From the NCBI GenBank assembly GCA_027482185.1, contig JAIXWF010000015.1:248001-312000 (forward strand): 64,000 bases of DNA. The letters are read 5' to 3'. Shown here in pieces: positions 36,475-45,154 of this stretch. This DNA comes from Opitutaceae bacterium. Lineage in GTDB: Bacteria > Verrucomicrobiota > Verrucomicrobiia > Opitutales > Opitutaceae. The notes under the pieces were generated by a model, which saw nothing but the letters and a program-made list of their open reading frames with translations, had not been told where the DNA came from and searched no databases. Every line of letters begins with the position of its first letter. Position 1 is the stretch's first letter. The position numbers and the translations under genes are program-made.

Positions 36475-38312
36475 TGCCCGCGCGCCACGACGATTTCCTC
36501 GAGTGCCTGCACCGCCGGCGCCACGGCGACGATCGCGTCGGCCCAGAATTGCTTTTCGCGGATGTCCCACCCGAGCGTGCGGCGCACCGCATCCTCGCAG
36601 GACGCGCGGCCGGTTTCCCGGAGAAACGCCTCGTACTTCGGCAGGAAACCCGCGCCTTCGCGGCGGAATTGCGCCGCCAGCGCCTGGCTGAGCAAAAACC
36701 CGAAGGTGTAGGGGAAATTGTAGAAAGCGACGTCGGCGAAATAGAAATGCTGCTTCGACGCCCAGAACCACGGGTCCTCCGCGCCGGGCTCCAGCACCTC
36801 GCCGTAGACTTCGCGCTGCGCCGCGACCATCAATTCCCCGAGGCGCGTAGGGCTGACGACGCCCGCTCTCCGTTCCTCATGAAAACGGTTCTCGAAGAGG
36901 TAGCGCACGGGAATGTTGAGCAGGTACGCGGGCACGTGGCCGGTCTCCATGTCCACGAGAAACGCCTTCCGCTCCGGGGTCAGCCCCGGCTCGGCCAGCA
37001 GCCCGCGCACGAGGATCTGTTCCGCGAAGGTCGAAGCCGTCTCCGCCAGCGTCATCGCGTAGTCGCGCGCGCAGGGCCGCAGGTCGGACAACACGTGCGT
37101 GTGCCAGGCGTGGCCGGCCTCGTGGGCGAGCGTGACGACGTCGTTGATCGTGCCGCCGAAGGTCATGTAGATGCGCTCCTCGCGCGTGACCGGCGACGAA
37201 GTCTGGAAGGCGCCGCCGCGCTTGTTGGCGCGTTTCTCGGCTTCGATCCAGCGGGCGCGCACGATGCGGCGGAAGTAGTCGCCGAGTTTCGGATACGCCG
37301 CGTCGAAGGCCGTCTGCACGGCGGCGACGCCTTCGTCCCACGAATACGCCGGCACCGGCGCGAGCGGCCGCGGCGCGCCGAGGTCGTACCACGCGAGCGC
37401 CGGCGTGCCCTGGATCCGCGCGCCGAGTTTGAGAATGCGGCGGGGCAATTCGTAGTTGGCCGCGATGGCGGCGAACATGGCGTCGAGCGTCGCGCGGGCG
37501 ACGCCGGCGTCGTGCAAGGGCACGTCGAGGAAATGCCCGCGGCCGCGGCGCGCGTAGAGCGTGAAGCGCGTGCCGGCGAGGCCGTTGAGCGCGGCGGCGC
37601 AGGTGTCGGCGTGCGCGGCCCAGGCCCGGTTGCCGCCCTCGAAGGCGGCGCGGCGGAGCGCGCGGTCCGGCTGCGAAAGCAGCGCCTGCCGTTGCGCCAT
37701 CGGCACCGTCTCGCGCGTGCCGTCGGATTTCTCCACCTCGAAGGTCAGCTTGCCGGCGATCGTCTCGTAGAGGCGCGTCCAGGCCTTGAAGCCGTCGACG
37801 CCGAGGTCGGCCGCGAGCGCCTCGAGCGCGGCGGGCATCTGGTACACCGCCTCGGCCCGCAGCAGGCCAACCGAGTGCCCCGCGCCGGCCAGCGCGGGCT
37901 CGGCGAGCAGCGCGGCGTACGCGGCGTCATCCGCCGGCCGCAGCGCGCGGAGGAGCTGCGTCTTGATCTTGCCGAGTTCGGCGAGGAGCAGGGCCAGGGC
38001 GGCGTCCTCGGCCTGCACGGCTTCGTCGGCGGCATTGGCCGCGCTCAGGCAGCCGAGATAGGAAACCAGATGCGCACCGCGGGCGGAGAGATCCTCGTAC
38101 GCCGCGAACAATCCGGCCCACGCCGCGCGGGCGGCCGCACCGGTGGCGTCGGCTGATTTCACTTCCGGCAACGCCTCCGCCTGCGCCAGCGCGCCGGCGA
38201 GATCGGAGCGGAAGGCGCCCTTGAAGGCGGCGAATTCCGGTCCGGCAAAGGTCGGGAAATACGACGTGAGGTCCCAGGTCTGCGGCAACGGAGCCGCGGC
38301 GGTGTTGGCCAT
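36471..38312 (-). CDS. M3 family oligoendopeptidase (PepF-like)
   Basis: 613 aa. Zinc-peptidase motif TLAHEAGHAWH near residue 415, with the following Glu in AMTLAETASTFAEQ. Other M3 features are MTFGGTINDVVTLAHEAGH (split), FHEERRAGVVSPTRL and YNFPYTFGFLLSQAL. The length and N-terminus (TWDLTSYFPTFAGPEF) match oligoendopeptidase F, a cytoplasmic zinc peptidase degrading short peptides. The ATG at 38312 fits the family start; the longer frame to 38384 reads through a palindromic repeat. It shares an ATGA overlap with panE. Confidence 0.92.
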   Translation of the reverse strand: MANTAAAPLPQTWDLTSYFPTFAGPEFAAFKGAFRSDLAGALAQAEALPEVKSADATGAAARAAWAGLFAAYEDLSARGAHLVSYLGCLSAANAADEAVQAEDAALALLLAELGKIKTQLLRALRPADDAAYAALLAEPALAGAGHSVGLLRAEAVYQMPAALEALAADLGVDGFKAWTRLYETIAGKLTFEVEKSDGTRETVPMAQRQALLSQPDRALRRAAFEGGNRAWAAHADTCAAALNGLAGTRFTLYARRGRGHFLDVPLHDAGVARATLDAMFAAIAANYELPRRILKLGARIQGTPALAWYDLGAPRPLAPVPAYSWDEGVAAVQTAFDAAYPKLGDYFRRIVRARWIEAEKRANKRGGAFQTSSPVTREERIYMTFGGTINDVVTLAHEAGHAWHTHVLSDLRPCARDYAMTLAETASTFAEQILVRGLLAEPGLTPERKAFLVDMETGHVPAYLLNIPVRYLFENRFHEERRAGVVSPTRLGELMVAAQREVYGEVLEPGAEDPWFWASKQHFYFADVAFYNFPYTFGFLLSQALAAQFRREGAGFLPKYEAFLRETGRASCEDAVRRTLGWDIREKQFWADAIVAVAPAVQALEEIVVARGQ

Positions 38313-38370
38313 GCCCCGAAGCAGAAACCCCGCCGCCGCGTTGGCAAACGGGGAAATCGAGGACCGGGAG

Positions 38371-38455
38371 CGTAGCCCGGCCAAGGCGTAGCCCGGGCCT
38401 TCAGCCCGGGTATCTGAATACCCGAAACAAACGCGGGCTGGAACACCGCGCTACC
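38371..38455. repeat. CGTAGCCCGG palindromic element, copy 2 with duplicated left end
   Basis: Two CGTAGCCCGG left ends (38371 and 38387) precede GGCCTTCAGCCCGGG, an internal CGGGTA/TACCCG hairpin (38408-38423) and a right end GCGCTACC near 38449-38454. It is a rearranged relative of the copy at 35432. Confidence 0.75.
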
Positions 38456-38465
38456 TCGGGCACGA

Positions 38466-38495
38466 AAAAGGGCAGGTCCGGAGACCTGCCCTTTT
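38466..38495 (-). terminator. Bidirectional terminator after rhamnulose aldolase gene
   Basis: AAAAGGGCAGGTC (38466-38478), loop CGGA, GACCTGCCCTTTT (38483-38495). The A-run gives U residues on minus-strand transcripts, so it ends the aldolase/dehydrogenase mRNA whose stop is at 38518. Confidence 0.88.
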
Positions 38496-38517
38496 GCTTT
38501 GAGGAATTCCGCTTCGC

Positions 38518-40710
38518 TCAGCGCAGGAAGGCCTCGTGGAGGCCGCCGTCGACGGTGAGGATCTGGCCCGTCGTCTTGCTCAGGCGCTGGCTTACGAGGA
38601 GGAAGTACGCCTCGGCCTGGTCGGCCGGCGTGATCGGCGCCTTCGTCAACGTGCGGTCCGCGTAGAACTGCGCCAGTTTCTTCACCAGCGAGTCCGTCGC
38701 CTCGTCGTCCGTGTACGGGATGTTGTACTTCGCGAGCGAACCGATGACGCGGTCGCGCGGGAACATCGCCGAGCCCTGCACCACGGTCGCGGGCGCAACG
38801 CCGTTCACGCGCACGAGCGGCGCGAGTTCGATCGCGAGTTCGCGCACGAGGTGGTTGGCCGCGGCTTTCGAGGTGTCGTAGGCCACGGAACCCTTCTTCG
38901 CGACGGCGGCGTTGGCCGAGGTCGTGAGGACGAGCTGGCCCTTCAGGCCCTGTTCCTTCCAGGTCTTGTAGGCTTCGTCGCCGACGATGTAGCTGCCGGT
39001 GACGTTCACGCCGAAGGTGAACGCCCACTTGTCGTCGGGGATGTGGCCCGTGGTGTCGCTCGGCCAGAACACGCCGGCCGTCACGCAGATCGAGTCGAAG
39101 CCGCCGTAGGCGAGCGCGACGTCGTCGAGCATGGCGCGCACGCTGGCGCGGTCCGTGATGTTGGCGGCGAGGCCGACGGCCGGGCCGCAGTTGGAAATGC
39201 CGGAACCGGCGACGCCGATGCCGAGCCCGAGCTTGTCGGTGATTTCCTTGGCCGTGGCCTGGGCGCTCTCGACCTTCATGTCGACGCACACGATGTGCGC
39301 GCCGTCCTTCACGAGGCGGTGGGCCGTTTCCTTGCCGATGCCGGAACCGGCGCCGACGACGACGATGACCTGCCGGGCGAGTTCCTTCTCGGCGGGCATG
39401 CGCTTGAGTTTCGCTTCCTCGAGGAGCCAGTACTCGATGTCGAACGCTTCCTGCTGCGGGAGGGCGATGTAGGTGTCGATCGCCTCGGCGCCGCGCATGA
39501 CCTCGACGGCGCAGTTGTAGAATTCGGCGGTGACGCGGGACTCGGACTTGTCCTTGCCCCAGGCGATTAGGCCGAGGCCGGGGATGAGGACGACCGTCGG
39601 GTTCGGGTCGCGCATCGCGGGCGAGTTGGCGTGTTTGCACTTCGCGTAGTAGGCCGCGTAGTCCTTGCGGTAAGCCTCGAGGCCGGCGGCGAGTTTCGCC
39701 TTCAGCGCGGCGCCGTCTTCGGCCTGGGGATTCCAGTCGACGTAGAGCGGCTTGATCTTGGTACGGAGGAAGTGGTCCGGGCACGAGGTGCCGAGCTCGG
39801 CAAGGCGGGCGGCGTCCTTCGAGTTAACGAAACGCAGGATCTTCGCGTCGTCCTGGATCGTGCCGATAAAGCGCTTCTCCTTGGAAACCTGACCGCGCAG
39901 CCAGGGTAGAATCGCGGCAAACGTCGCGCGGCGCTTCGCCTCGTCGAGCGTCTGGTACTTCTGGCCGCCGAAGGCGGTCGCATCGCCGCCCTTCGCGGCG
40001 TACTTCGCCTCGATGTAGGCGGCGGCCTTTTCGATGCAGTCGAGCGTATAGGTGTAGCAGGCCTTGTCGTCGTTGTCCCAGGAGATGAAGCCGTGCTGGC
40101 CCATCATGATGGACTTCACCTTCGGGTTGGCGCGGCAGATTTCCTGCATCGCGAGGCCGAGCTCGAAGCCCGGGCGCATCCACTTCACGTAGGCCATCTC
40201 GCCGCCGAAAATTTCCTGCGTGAGCTTTTCGCAGTTCTTCGAGGCCGCGATCGAGATGATCGCGTTGGGGTGCATGTGGTCGACGAACTTCGCCGGGATG
40301 AAGCTGTGCAGCGGCGTGTCGATCGAGGAGGCGCGCGGGTTCAGGTTGAACGTCGTGTGCGTGTACATGCCGACCATGTCGTCCTCGGCCTGCGACTTCA
40401 GGCCCTTGTCGGCGCGCGCGGCGTAGAGTTTCTGCAGGTCGATCAGCTTCTGCTGGTAGAGGGAGGAGAAGTTTTCCCGCGTGCTCGTGCGGAGGTCGCC
40501 GCCGGAGCCCTTGACCCAAAGCACCTCGGTGGGCTGGCCGTTGAGCGGATCCTTTTCCACGATCTTGGAGGACGTGTTGCCGCCGCCGGTGTTGGTGATG
40601 CGCTGGTCGCTGCCAAGCAGATTGGAACGGTACACGAGGCGGCCGACCGGATCGAGGGACGCGGCCTTGGCATCGTCCCAGGCAAAGTTGACGTACGAGT
40701 AGGTTTTCAT
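38518..40710 (-). CDS. Bifunctional rhamnulose-1-phosphate aldolase/lactaldehyde dehydrogenase
   Basis: 730 aa. N-terminal class II aldolase domain (about 1-420): GGGNTSSKI (42-50), VKGSGGDLRT (66-75), metal ligands in DHMHPNA (144-150) and GQHGF (204-208). C-terminal short-chain dehydrogenase (about 440-730): NAD-binding GAGSGIG (453-459), Tyr611 and Lys615 of the YxxxK motif (AYDTSKAA), and the C-terminal TGQILTVDGG. Such fusions split L-rhamnulose 1-phosphate into DHAP and L-lactaldehyde and then oxidise the latter to L-lactate. This joins RhaB at 16218 to LutABC at 10815-15915. Single gene with its own terminator. Confidence 0.92.
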   Translation of the reverse strand: MKTYSYVNFAWDDAKAASLDPVGRLVYRSNLLGSDQRITNTGGGNTSSKIVEKDPLNGQPTEVLWVKGSGGDLRTSTRENFSSLYQQKLIDLQKLYAARADKGLKSQAEDDMVGMYTHTTFNLNPRASSIDTPLHSFIPAKFVDHMHPNAIISIAASKNCEKLTQEIFGGEMAYVKWMRPGFELGLAMQEICRANPKVKSIMMGQHGFISWDNDDKACYTYTLDCIEKAAAYIEAKYAAKGGDATAFGGQKYQTLDEAKRRATFAAILPWLRGQVSKEKRFIGTIQDDAKILRFVNSKDAARLAELGTSCPDHFLRTKIKPLYVDWNPQAEDGAALKAKLAAGLEAYRKDYAAYYAKCKHANSPAMRDPNPTVVLIPGLGLIAWGKDKSESRVTAEFYNCAVEVMRGAEAIDTYIALPQQEAFDIEYWLLEEAKLKRMPAEKELARQVIVVVGAGSGIGKETAHRLVKDGAHIVCVDMKVESAQATAKEITDKLGLGIGVAGSGISNCGPAVGLAANITDRASVRAMLDDVALAYGGFDSICVTAGVFWPSDTTGHIPDDKWAFTFGVNVTGSYIVGDEAYKTWKEQGLKGQLVLTTSANAAVAKKGSVAYDTSKAAANHLVRELAIELAPLVRVNGVAPATVVQGSAMFPRDRVIGSLAKYNIPYTDDEATDSLVKKLAQFYADRTLTKAPITPADQAEAYFLLVSQRLSKTTGQILTVDGGLHEAFLR

Positions 40711-40724
40711 GGGAAAGTTCGAGA

Positions 40725-40841
40725 ATTGCGGAGCGGGGATTGCGGGTTGCGGATTGAAGAAACGGAATTCGCGGGCGTTCCGGCTTACCAAAGCCGTGTG
40801 TCCGGCGCTGATCGCCGACAGCTGATCGCTGATCGCTCTTT
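40725..40841. repeat. Two heptamer arrays between aldolase genes
   Basis: Five ATTGCGG-type units run from 40725 to 40759, and GCTGATC-type units run from 40807 to 40841. The second array reaches the stop codon of the class II aldolase gene. Confidence 0.75.
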
Positions 40842-41626
40842 CATGCCAGCCCCAGCGCTTTCTGCCGGTAATGTTCGTCGGGGCGGCCCGCGATGCGCGC
40901 GACCTGGGCCGCGCTGAGGAAACGCGGTTTGCCGCCCGACAACGCCGCCGCGCCGGCAAAGATTTCCGCGGCCTTCGTCGCCATCAACGTCGCGGCCAGC
41001 ACCGACTCCGGCGTCGGCCCCAGCGCGATCAACCCGTGGTTTTCGAGCAAGATGATCCGCGGCGCGCGCGCGACGCGTTTGATGTACGCGCGCACCGCCG
41101 CGCGGATGCCCTGCGCGAGTTTCAGGCCGGGATCGAGGTACGGCACGAAGACGCTCTCGACGCCGCAGCACACGATCTCGTCGGGACACAACCGCCGCCG
41201 CGCAAAGGTCCGCGCGTGCCGCGTGCAAAGCAGGCGGTTGACCGCGACGGGATGCGTGTGGCCGACGAAATTCACTCCCGGCAACGTGAGCAGAAACGCG
41301 TGGAACATCGCCTCGACCGACGGCTTCTTCGCCGCCGCGTCCACGCGCGCCGCCAGCAGCGCCGCGTCGACCGCCGCATCCGGCACGGCCTTGCGGTCGA
41401 GCAACGCCGCGAGTTCGCCGAGCCGGCATTCCGTCAGGCCCAACGGCGACAGCGTCGCGAGGTTCGAACCGCTGGCCTTCACGAGAAACGTGTCCGCCCC
41501 CGTCCGCGCCGAGGTGTTGCCCTCGCCCAAAATCGCCAACTTCCGATCCTCGCGCCCGAGGTCGTGCGACAACGCCAACAGGCGATCGGCGACGTGGGCG
41601 GGAGCGGATTCGGTCGGGGCGGCCAT
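40841..41626 (-). CDS. Class II aldolase/adducin family protein
   Basis: 261 aa. Family motifs are GEGNTSARTGADTFLVKASG (33-52), FVGHTHPVAVNRLLCT (His pair of the metal site), and LLENHGLIALGPTPESV with the third His. The nearest functional relatives are L-fuculose- and L-rhamnulose-phosphate aldolases and adducin-like proteins; specificity is undetermined. The ATG at 41626 leaves a 93-base divergent region to the DeoR regulator at 41720, which suggests that regulator controls it. Upstream in-frame extension runs antisense to the regulator and is rejected. Confidence 0.85.
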   Translation of the reverse strand: MAAPTESAPAHVADRLLALSHDLGREDRKLAILGEGNTSARTGADTFLVKASGSNLATLSPLGLTECRLGELAALLDRKAVPDAAVDAALLAARVDAAAKKPSVEAMFHAFLLTLPGVNFVGHTHPVAVNRLLCTRHARTFARRRLCPDEIVCCGVESVFVPYLDPGLKLAQGIRAAVRAYIKRVARAPRIILLENHGLIALGPTPESVLAATLMATKAAEIFAGAAALSGGKPRFLSAAQVARIAGRPDEHYRQKALGLA

Positions 41627-41667
41627 GACGAAAGAGCCCGAGAAACGCCGAAAATCTTCCATCCTGT

Positions 41668-41681
41668 CAACGTTTCCGTTG
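41668..41681. promoter_or_regulatory. Small inverted repeat in aldolase-deoR divergent promoter
   Basis: CAACG-TTTC-CGTTG, perfect 5-bp arms, lies midway between the two divergent starts. It is a candidate operator for the DeoR-family regulator. Confidence 0.4.
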
Positions 41682-41719
41682 CAAAATCTTCCAACTTCTT
41701 CCAATTCCTCCCGCACGTC

Positions 41720-42478
41720 ATGCAACCGGAAGAGCGCCAGGCCAAGATCGAGGCCTACCTTCAGAAAGCGGAATTCGCTTCCCTGGAGGAACTTGCCCAG
41801 CAGGTCGGGGCCTCGGTCTCGACGGTGCGCCGCGATGTCGCCGCCTTGGAAGAACGTGGCCTCGCCCGCCGCACGCATGGCGGGGCACGGTTGCTGCAGG
41901 CGCCGAAAAGCGACGAGTACGTCTTCAATATCCGGGACACGCATCAGGTGGCCGAAAAGGAAGCGATCGGCGCCGCCTGCGCCGCGCTCATTCAGCCGGG
42001 GCAAAACGTGATCCTCGACAGCGGCACCACGTGTTTCCACGTCGCGAAGCACCTCGGCGACAAGGTCGCGCAGATCATCACCAACTCGCTGCCGATCGCG
42101 AATCTGTTCTCCGGCTCCAACCGCCACGAAGTCCATCTCTCCGGCGGCACAATCTACCCGCGGCTCGGCACCTTGGTCGGACCGCATGCCGTGGAAACGT
42201 TTTCGCGGCTCCACGCCGATGTCGCGATTCTGAGCGGCGGCGGGCTCGCGGCCGACGGCATCACGAATTCGCACGCCCTCCTCGTCGACATCCAGCGCGC
42301 CATGATCGCCGGCGCCGCCCAGGTCATCTTCTGCCTCGACGCCACGAAGTTCGGCCGCCGGTCGACGTTCTTCCTCTGCGATTTCACCGACGTCGACGTC
42401 GTCGTCACCGACGCCAAAGCCCCCGCCGACCTCGTCGCCGCTCTGCGCGCCCGCGGCATCGAAGTCGTGCTGGCGTGA
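41720..42478 (+). CDS. DeoR-family transcriptional regulator of sugar metabolism
   Basis: 252 aa. An N-terminal helix-turn-helix (ERQAKIEAYLQKAEFASLEELAQQVGASVSTVRRDV, seen as LEELAQQVGASVSTVRRDV near 22-40) is followed by LARRTHGGARL and a sugar-phosphate-binding domain with DSGTTCFHVAKHL, TNSLPIANLF and GGGLAADGITNSH. DeoR regulators bind phosphosugars; the neighbouring aldolases make rhamnose or fucose phosphates likely effectors. The ATG at 41720 is the family-typical start. The last six codons form the left arm of a perfect 26-bp inverted repeat. Confidence 0.9.
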   Translation: MQPEERQAKIEAYLQKAEFASLEELAQQVGASVSTVRRDVAALEERGLARRTHGGARLLQAPKSDEYVFNIRDTHQVAEKEAIGAACAALIQPGQNVILDSGTTCFHVAKHLGDKVAQIITNSLPIANLFSGSNRHEVHLSGGTIYPRLGTLVGPHAVETFSRLHADVAILSGGGLAADGITNSHALLVDIQRAMIAGAAQVIFCLDATKFGRRSTFFLCDFTDVDVVVTDAKAPADLVAALRARGIEVVLA

Positions 42479-42516
42479 GCGCCGCTTGCCGCGGCGCTCA
42501 CGCCAGCACGACTTCG
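42460..42516. repeat. Perfect 26-bp inverted repeat across deoR stop codon
   Basis: Bases 42460-42485 and 42491-42516 are exact reverse complements with a five-base loop (TTGCC). The left arm begins CGAAGTCGTGCTGG and contains the last codons and the stop of the DeoR gene; the right arm is non-coding. It is a very strong hairpin and may terminate transcription, although it is followed by G/T-rich heptamers instead of a T-run. Confidence 0.9.
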
Positions 42517-42722
42517 GGTTTGGGGTTCGGGGTTCGGAGTTCGGAGTTCGGAGTTTTGCGCGGCGCAAATCTCAGGTTCTGGGTTTTGCGTTTTGGGTTT
42601 TGGGTCAGCCGATCCCATCAGCCCTCACCTTCTGCGACTCTTGCGCCTCTTTGCGGCGCTCCGTGCGATCACCCGCGCCTATCCGCCGCGTCCTCTCCGG
42701 TTTCCGGTCTCCGCACTCCGGT
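42517..42722. repeat. Heptamer arrays between deoR and panC
   Basis: Successive 7-bp arrays with unit families TTCGGAG (about 42515-42558), GGGTTTT (about 42572-42604), a CTTTGCG/CTCCGTG-like degenerate stretch (about 42628-42672), and GGTTTCC (about 42695-42722). The orientation changes from G/T-rich to C/T-rich across the gap between these convergent genes. No gene is visible. Confidence 0.78.
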
Positions 42723-42727
42723 CTTAT

Positions 42728-43570
42728 TTATAAAACCGCGTTGTCGATCAGCCGCACTTCATCGATCCACGCGGCCAGCGCCAGCAGCGTGCGGCCGGGC
42801 ACGACTTCGCGCATCGGCTCCATCGTCACGGGATCGACGATCGCCACATAGATCACGCGCACCATCCGGCGCTGGCCGAGGTGGTGCGTCACTTCCGCGA
42901 TGATCCGGTCCGGGCTGCGCACGCCCTGCGCGGACATCTCCTGCGCTTTCTTCAACGCCGCCGACAGCGCCTGCGCGTCCTCGCGCTGCCGCACCGACAG
43001 GTCGCGGTTGCGCACCGCGATCGCCACGCCGTCGGCCTCCCGCACGAGCGGCGCCACCGCCACCTCGGTCGCAAAACAAAGATCGGCAATCAGCTTCCGC
43101 ACCACGGCGACCTGCTGCGCGTCGCGTTGCCCCAGCACGAGCACGTCCGGCTGCACAATATTCAGGAGCTTCGCGAAACACGTCGTCACGCCCCGGAAAT
43201 GCGTCGGCCGCGACACGCCGCAGAGCGGTTTGCTCACGGCCTCCTCTGTCACGAACGTCGAATATCCTTTCGGAAACATTTCCTCGGGCGCCGGCAAAAA
43301 CACCGCATCGACCTTCAGCTGGCTGCAAAACAGCACGTCGGCCGCCGGCGTCCGCGGGTACTTCGCGAAATTCTCGCTCGGACCGAAAGCCAGCGGATTG
43401 GGAAACACCGCCACCACGACCGCCTGCGCCCGCGCCTGCGCCTCGGCAATCAGCGCCGCGTGGCCGGCATGGAGCGCGCCGTTGGTCGTCACCAACGCGA
43501 CCGTCCGGCCGGACTTCCGGAATTCGGCGGCCTGCGACCGCATCTCCTGCACGGATTCGATTTTTAGCAT
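42728..43570 (-). CDS. panC: Pantothenate synthetase
   Basis: 280 aa. Nucleotidyltransferase motifs: TTNGALHAGHAALI (HIGH-like, near 28-41), VSRPTHFRGVTTCFAKLLNIVQPD, and LGQRDAQQVAVVRKL in place of the common GEKDFQQ. The KMSKS-like segment reads AVRNRDLSVRQRE, whereas most enzymes have SSRNxYLS. It joins pantoate and beta-alanine with ATP to give pantothenate. Its sequence is more divergent than usual at the motifs but all elements are present. Divergent from dapL; panE is at 35530. Confidence 0.88.
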   Translation of the reverse strand: MLKIESVQEMRSQAAEFRKSGRTVALVTTNGALHAGHAALIAEAQARAQAVVVAVFPNPLAFGPSENFAKYPRTPAADVLFCSQLKVDAVFLPAPEEMFPKGYSTFVTEEAVSKPLCGVSRPTHFRGVTTCFAKLLNIVQPDVLVLGQRDAQQVAVVRKLIADLCFATEVAVAPLVREADGVAIAVRNRDLSVRQREDAQALSAALKKAQEMSAQGVRSPDRIIAEVTHHLGQRRMVRVIYVAIVDPVTMEPMREVVPGRTLLALAAWIDEVRLIDNAVL

Positions 43571-43666
43571 GGGGTACGGCCGAAGCGCCGGCCAACGTCG
43601 GGCTTGAACAAACGGAACGCCACCCGTTTGTTCAAGTTTTTCGCCCGCGCGCCGGTGCCTTCCGCT

Positions 43667-43701
43667 CCCAACTCTCAGCCCTCAACTCTCAACTCCTTCC
43701 C
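43667..43701 (+). repeat. Heptamer array covering the dapL translation-initiation region
   Basis: Five units of the CTCAACT type (43667-43701) end five bases before the dapL ATG at 43707. They leave no room for a Shine-Dalgarno sequence. Confidence 0.75.
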
Positions 43702-43706
43702 CGTCC

Positions 43707-44930
43707 ATGATTCGCATCAACGAAAACTACACCAAGCTGAAGGCCTCCTACCTCTTCAGCGACATCGCCAAACGCGTCTCCGCCTACACGGCCGCGAATC
43801 CGACGAAGCCCGTCATCCGCCTCGGCATCGGCGACGTCACCGAGCCCCTCCCGCCCGTCTGCGTCGAGGCCCTCCACGCCGCCACCGACGAGATGGCCCA
43901 GCGCGCCACGTTCAAGGGCTACGGCCCCGAGCAGGGCTACGCCTTCCTCCGCGAGGCCGTCGCGCAGCACGACTACGCCGCCCGCGGCTGCAAGATCGAC
44001 GCCGACGAGATCTTCATCTCCGACGGTTCCAAGTGCGACTGCGGCAATATCCAGGAAATCTTCGCCGCCGACGTCCGCCTCGCGATCCCCGATCCCGTGT
44101 ATCCGGTTTACGTCGACACCAACGTCATGGCCGGCCGCACCGGCGCCAACGTCGACGGCCGCTACCAGGGCATCACCTATCTCGAAAGCACGCCCGCCAA
44201 CGGCTACGTCCCGTCCGTCCCCGGCGTCGCGACCGACCTGATCTACCTCTGCTTCCCCAACAACCCCACCGGCGCCGTCGCCACCCGCGCGCAGCTCGCC
44301 GCCTGGGTCGCCTACGCGAAGCAAAACAAAGCCGTCATCCTATTCGACAGCGCCTACGACGCGTATATCCGGAATCCGGATATCCCGCATTCGATCTACG
44401 AGATCGAGGGCGCCCGCGAGGTCGCGATCGAGTTCCGCAGCTTCTCCAAGACCGCCGGCTTCACCGGCACCCGCTGCGCCTACACCGTCGTCCCGAAGTC
44501 CCTCGTCGCCTACGACGCCGCCGGCAACGCCCACCCGCTCCACGCGCTCTGGAACCGCCGCCACACGACGAAGTTCAACGGCGTCGCCTACCCGATCCAG
44601 AAGGCCGCCGCCGCGATCTACACCGACGCCGGCAAAAAGCAGACCGGCGACCTGATCAACTTCTACCTCGCGAACGCGAAACTGATCCGCGAGGCCATGA
44701 ACAAACTCGGCTTCACCTGCATCGGCGGCGACAACGCCCCCTACATCTGGGTCAACACCGGCCGCGACTCCTGGCAGTTCTTCGACCTCCTGCTCGAAAA
44801 GGCCCAGGTCGTCTGCACGCCCGGCGCCGGCTTCGGCAAGTGCGGCGAAGGCCACGTCCGCATCAGCGCCTTCAACTCCCGCGAAAACGTCGAGCTCGCC
44901 CTCGCCCGCATCGCCGCGGCCCTGAAGTAA
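43707..44930 (+). CDS. dapL: LL-diaminopimelate aminotransferase
   Basis: 407 aa PLP enzyme. DapL features: [20 protein letters not shown] at the N-terminus, [66 protein letters not shown], and the PLP-lysine segment [15 protein letters not shown] near residue 247. It converts tetrahydrodipicolinate directly to LL-diaminopimelate for lysine and peptidoglycan synthesis, the variant pathway found in verrucomicrobia, chlamydiae and plants. A clear terminator follows at 44968-45001. Confidence 0.95.
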   Translation: MIRINENYTKLKASYLFSDIAKRVSAYTAANPTKPVIRLGIGDVTEPLPPVCVEALHAATDEMAQRATFKGYGPEQGYAFLREAVAQHDYAARGCKIDADEIFISDGSKCDCGNIQEIFAADVRLAIPDPVYPVYVDTNVMAGRTGANVDGRYQGITYLESTPANGYVPSVPGVATDLIYLCFPNNPTGAVATRAQLAAWVAYAKQNKAVILFDSAYDAYIRNPDIPHSIYEIEGAREVAIEFRSFSKTAGFTGTRCAYTVVPKSLVAYDAAGNAHPLHALWNRRHTTKFNGVAYPIQKAAAAIYTDAGKKQTGDLINFYLANAKLIREAMNKLGFTCIGGDNAPYIWVNTGRDSWQFFDLLLEKAQVVCTPGAGFGKCGEGHVRISAFNSRENVELALARIAAALK

Positions 44931-44967
44931 ACTCCGCCCGCGGGCGCCGCCGGTCCGCCTCTTCACC

Positions 44968-45001
44968 ACCCCGGGTGCCGCCTTGCGGCCCCGGGGTTTT
45001 T
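44968..45001 (+). terminator. Rho-independent terminator after dapL
   Basis: ACCCCGGG-T-GCCGC, loop CTT, GCGGC-CCCGGGGT and a T-run to 45001. The stem is 13 bp with one bulge. Confidence 0.92.
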
Positions 45002-45154
45002 CGCGCCCGGCCACCTCCGCCCGGCCCGATCCCGGCTACGTAATCCCCGAAGCCCAAGGGGGATCAGCCCCGCTTGCGGCTGACGAACTCCCTCGGCCAG
45101 TTTCTGGGGTATAGACCCTAGCCCAACGCCCGACGCCTACTCCCTTCCCACTTC

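Noticed and set aside
41460-41480. GGTTCGAACC sequence resembling a tRNA T-arm
   Set aside because: It lies inside the class II aldolase coding sequence and no cloverleaf or acceptor stem can be formed around it.
45002-45154. Possible riboswitch upstream of the VPDSG gene at 45155
   Set aside because: Small hairpins (ATCCCC/GGGGAT, CAGCC/GGCTG) exist but no known riboswitch core could be matched.
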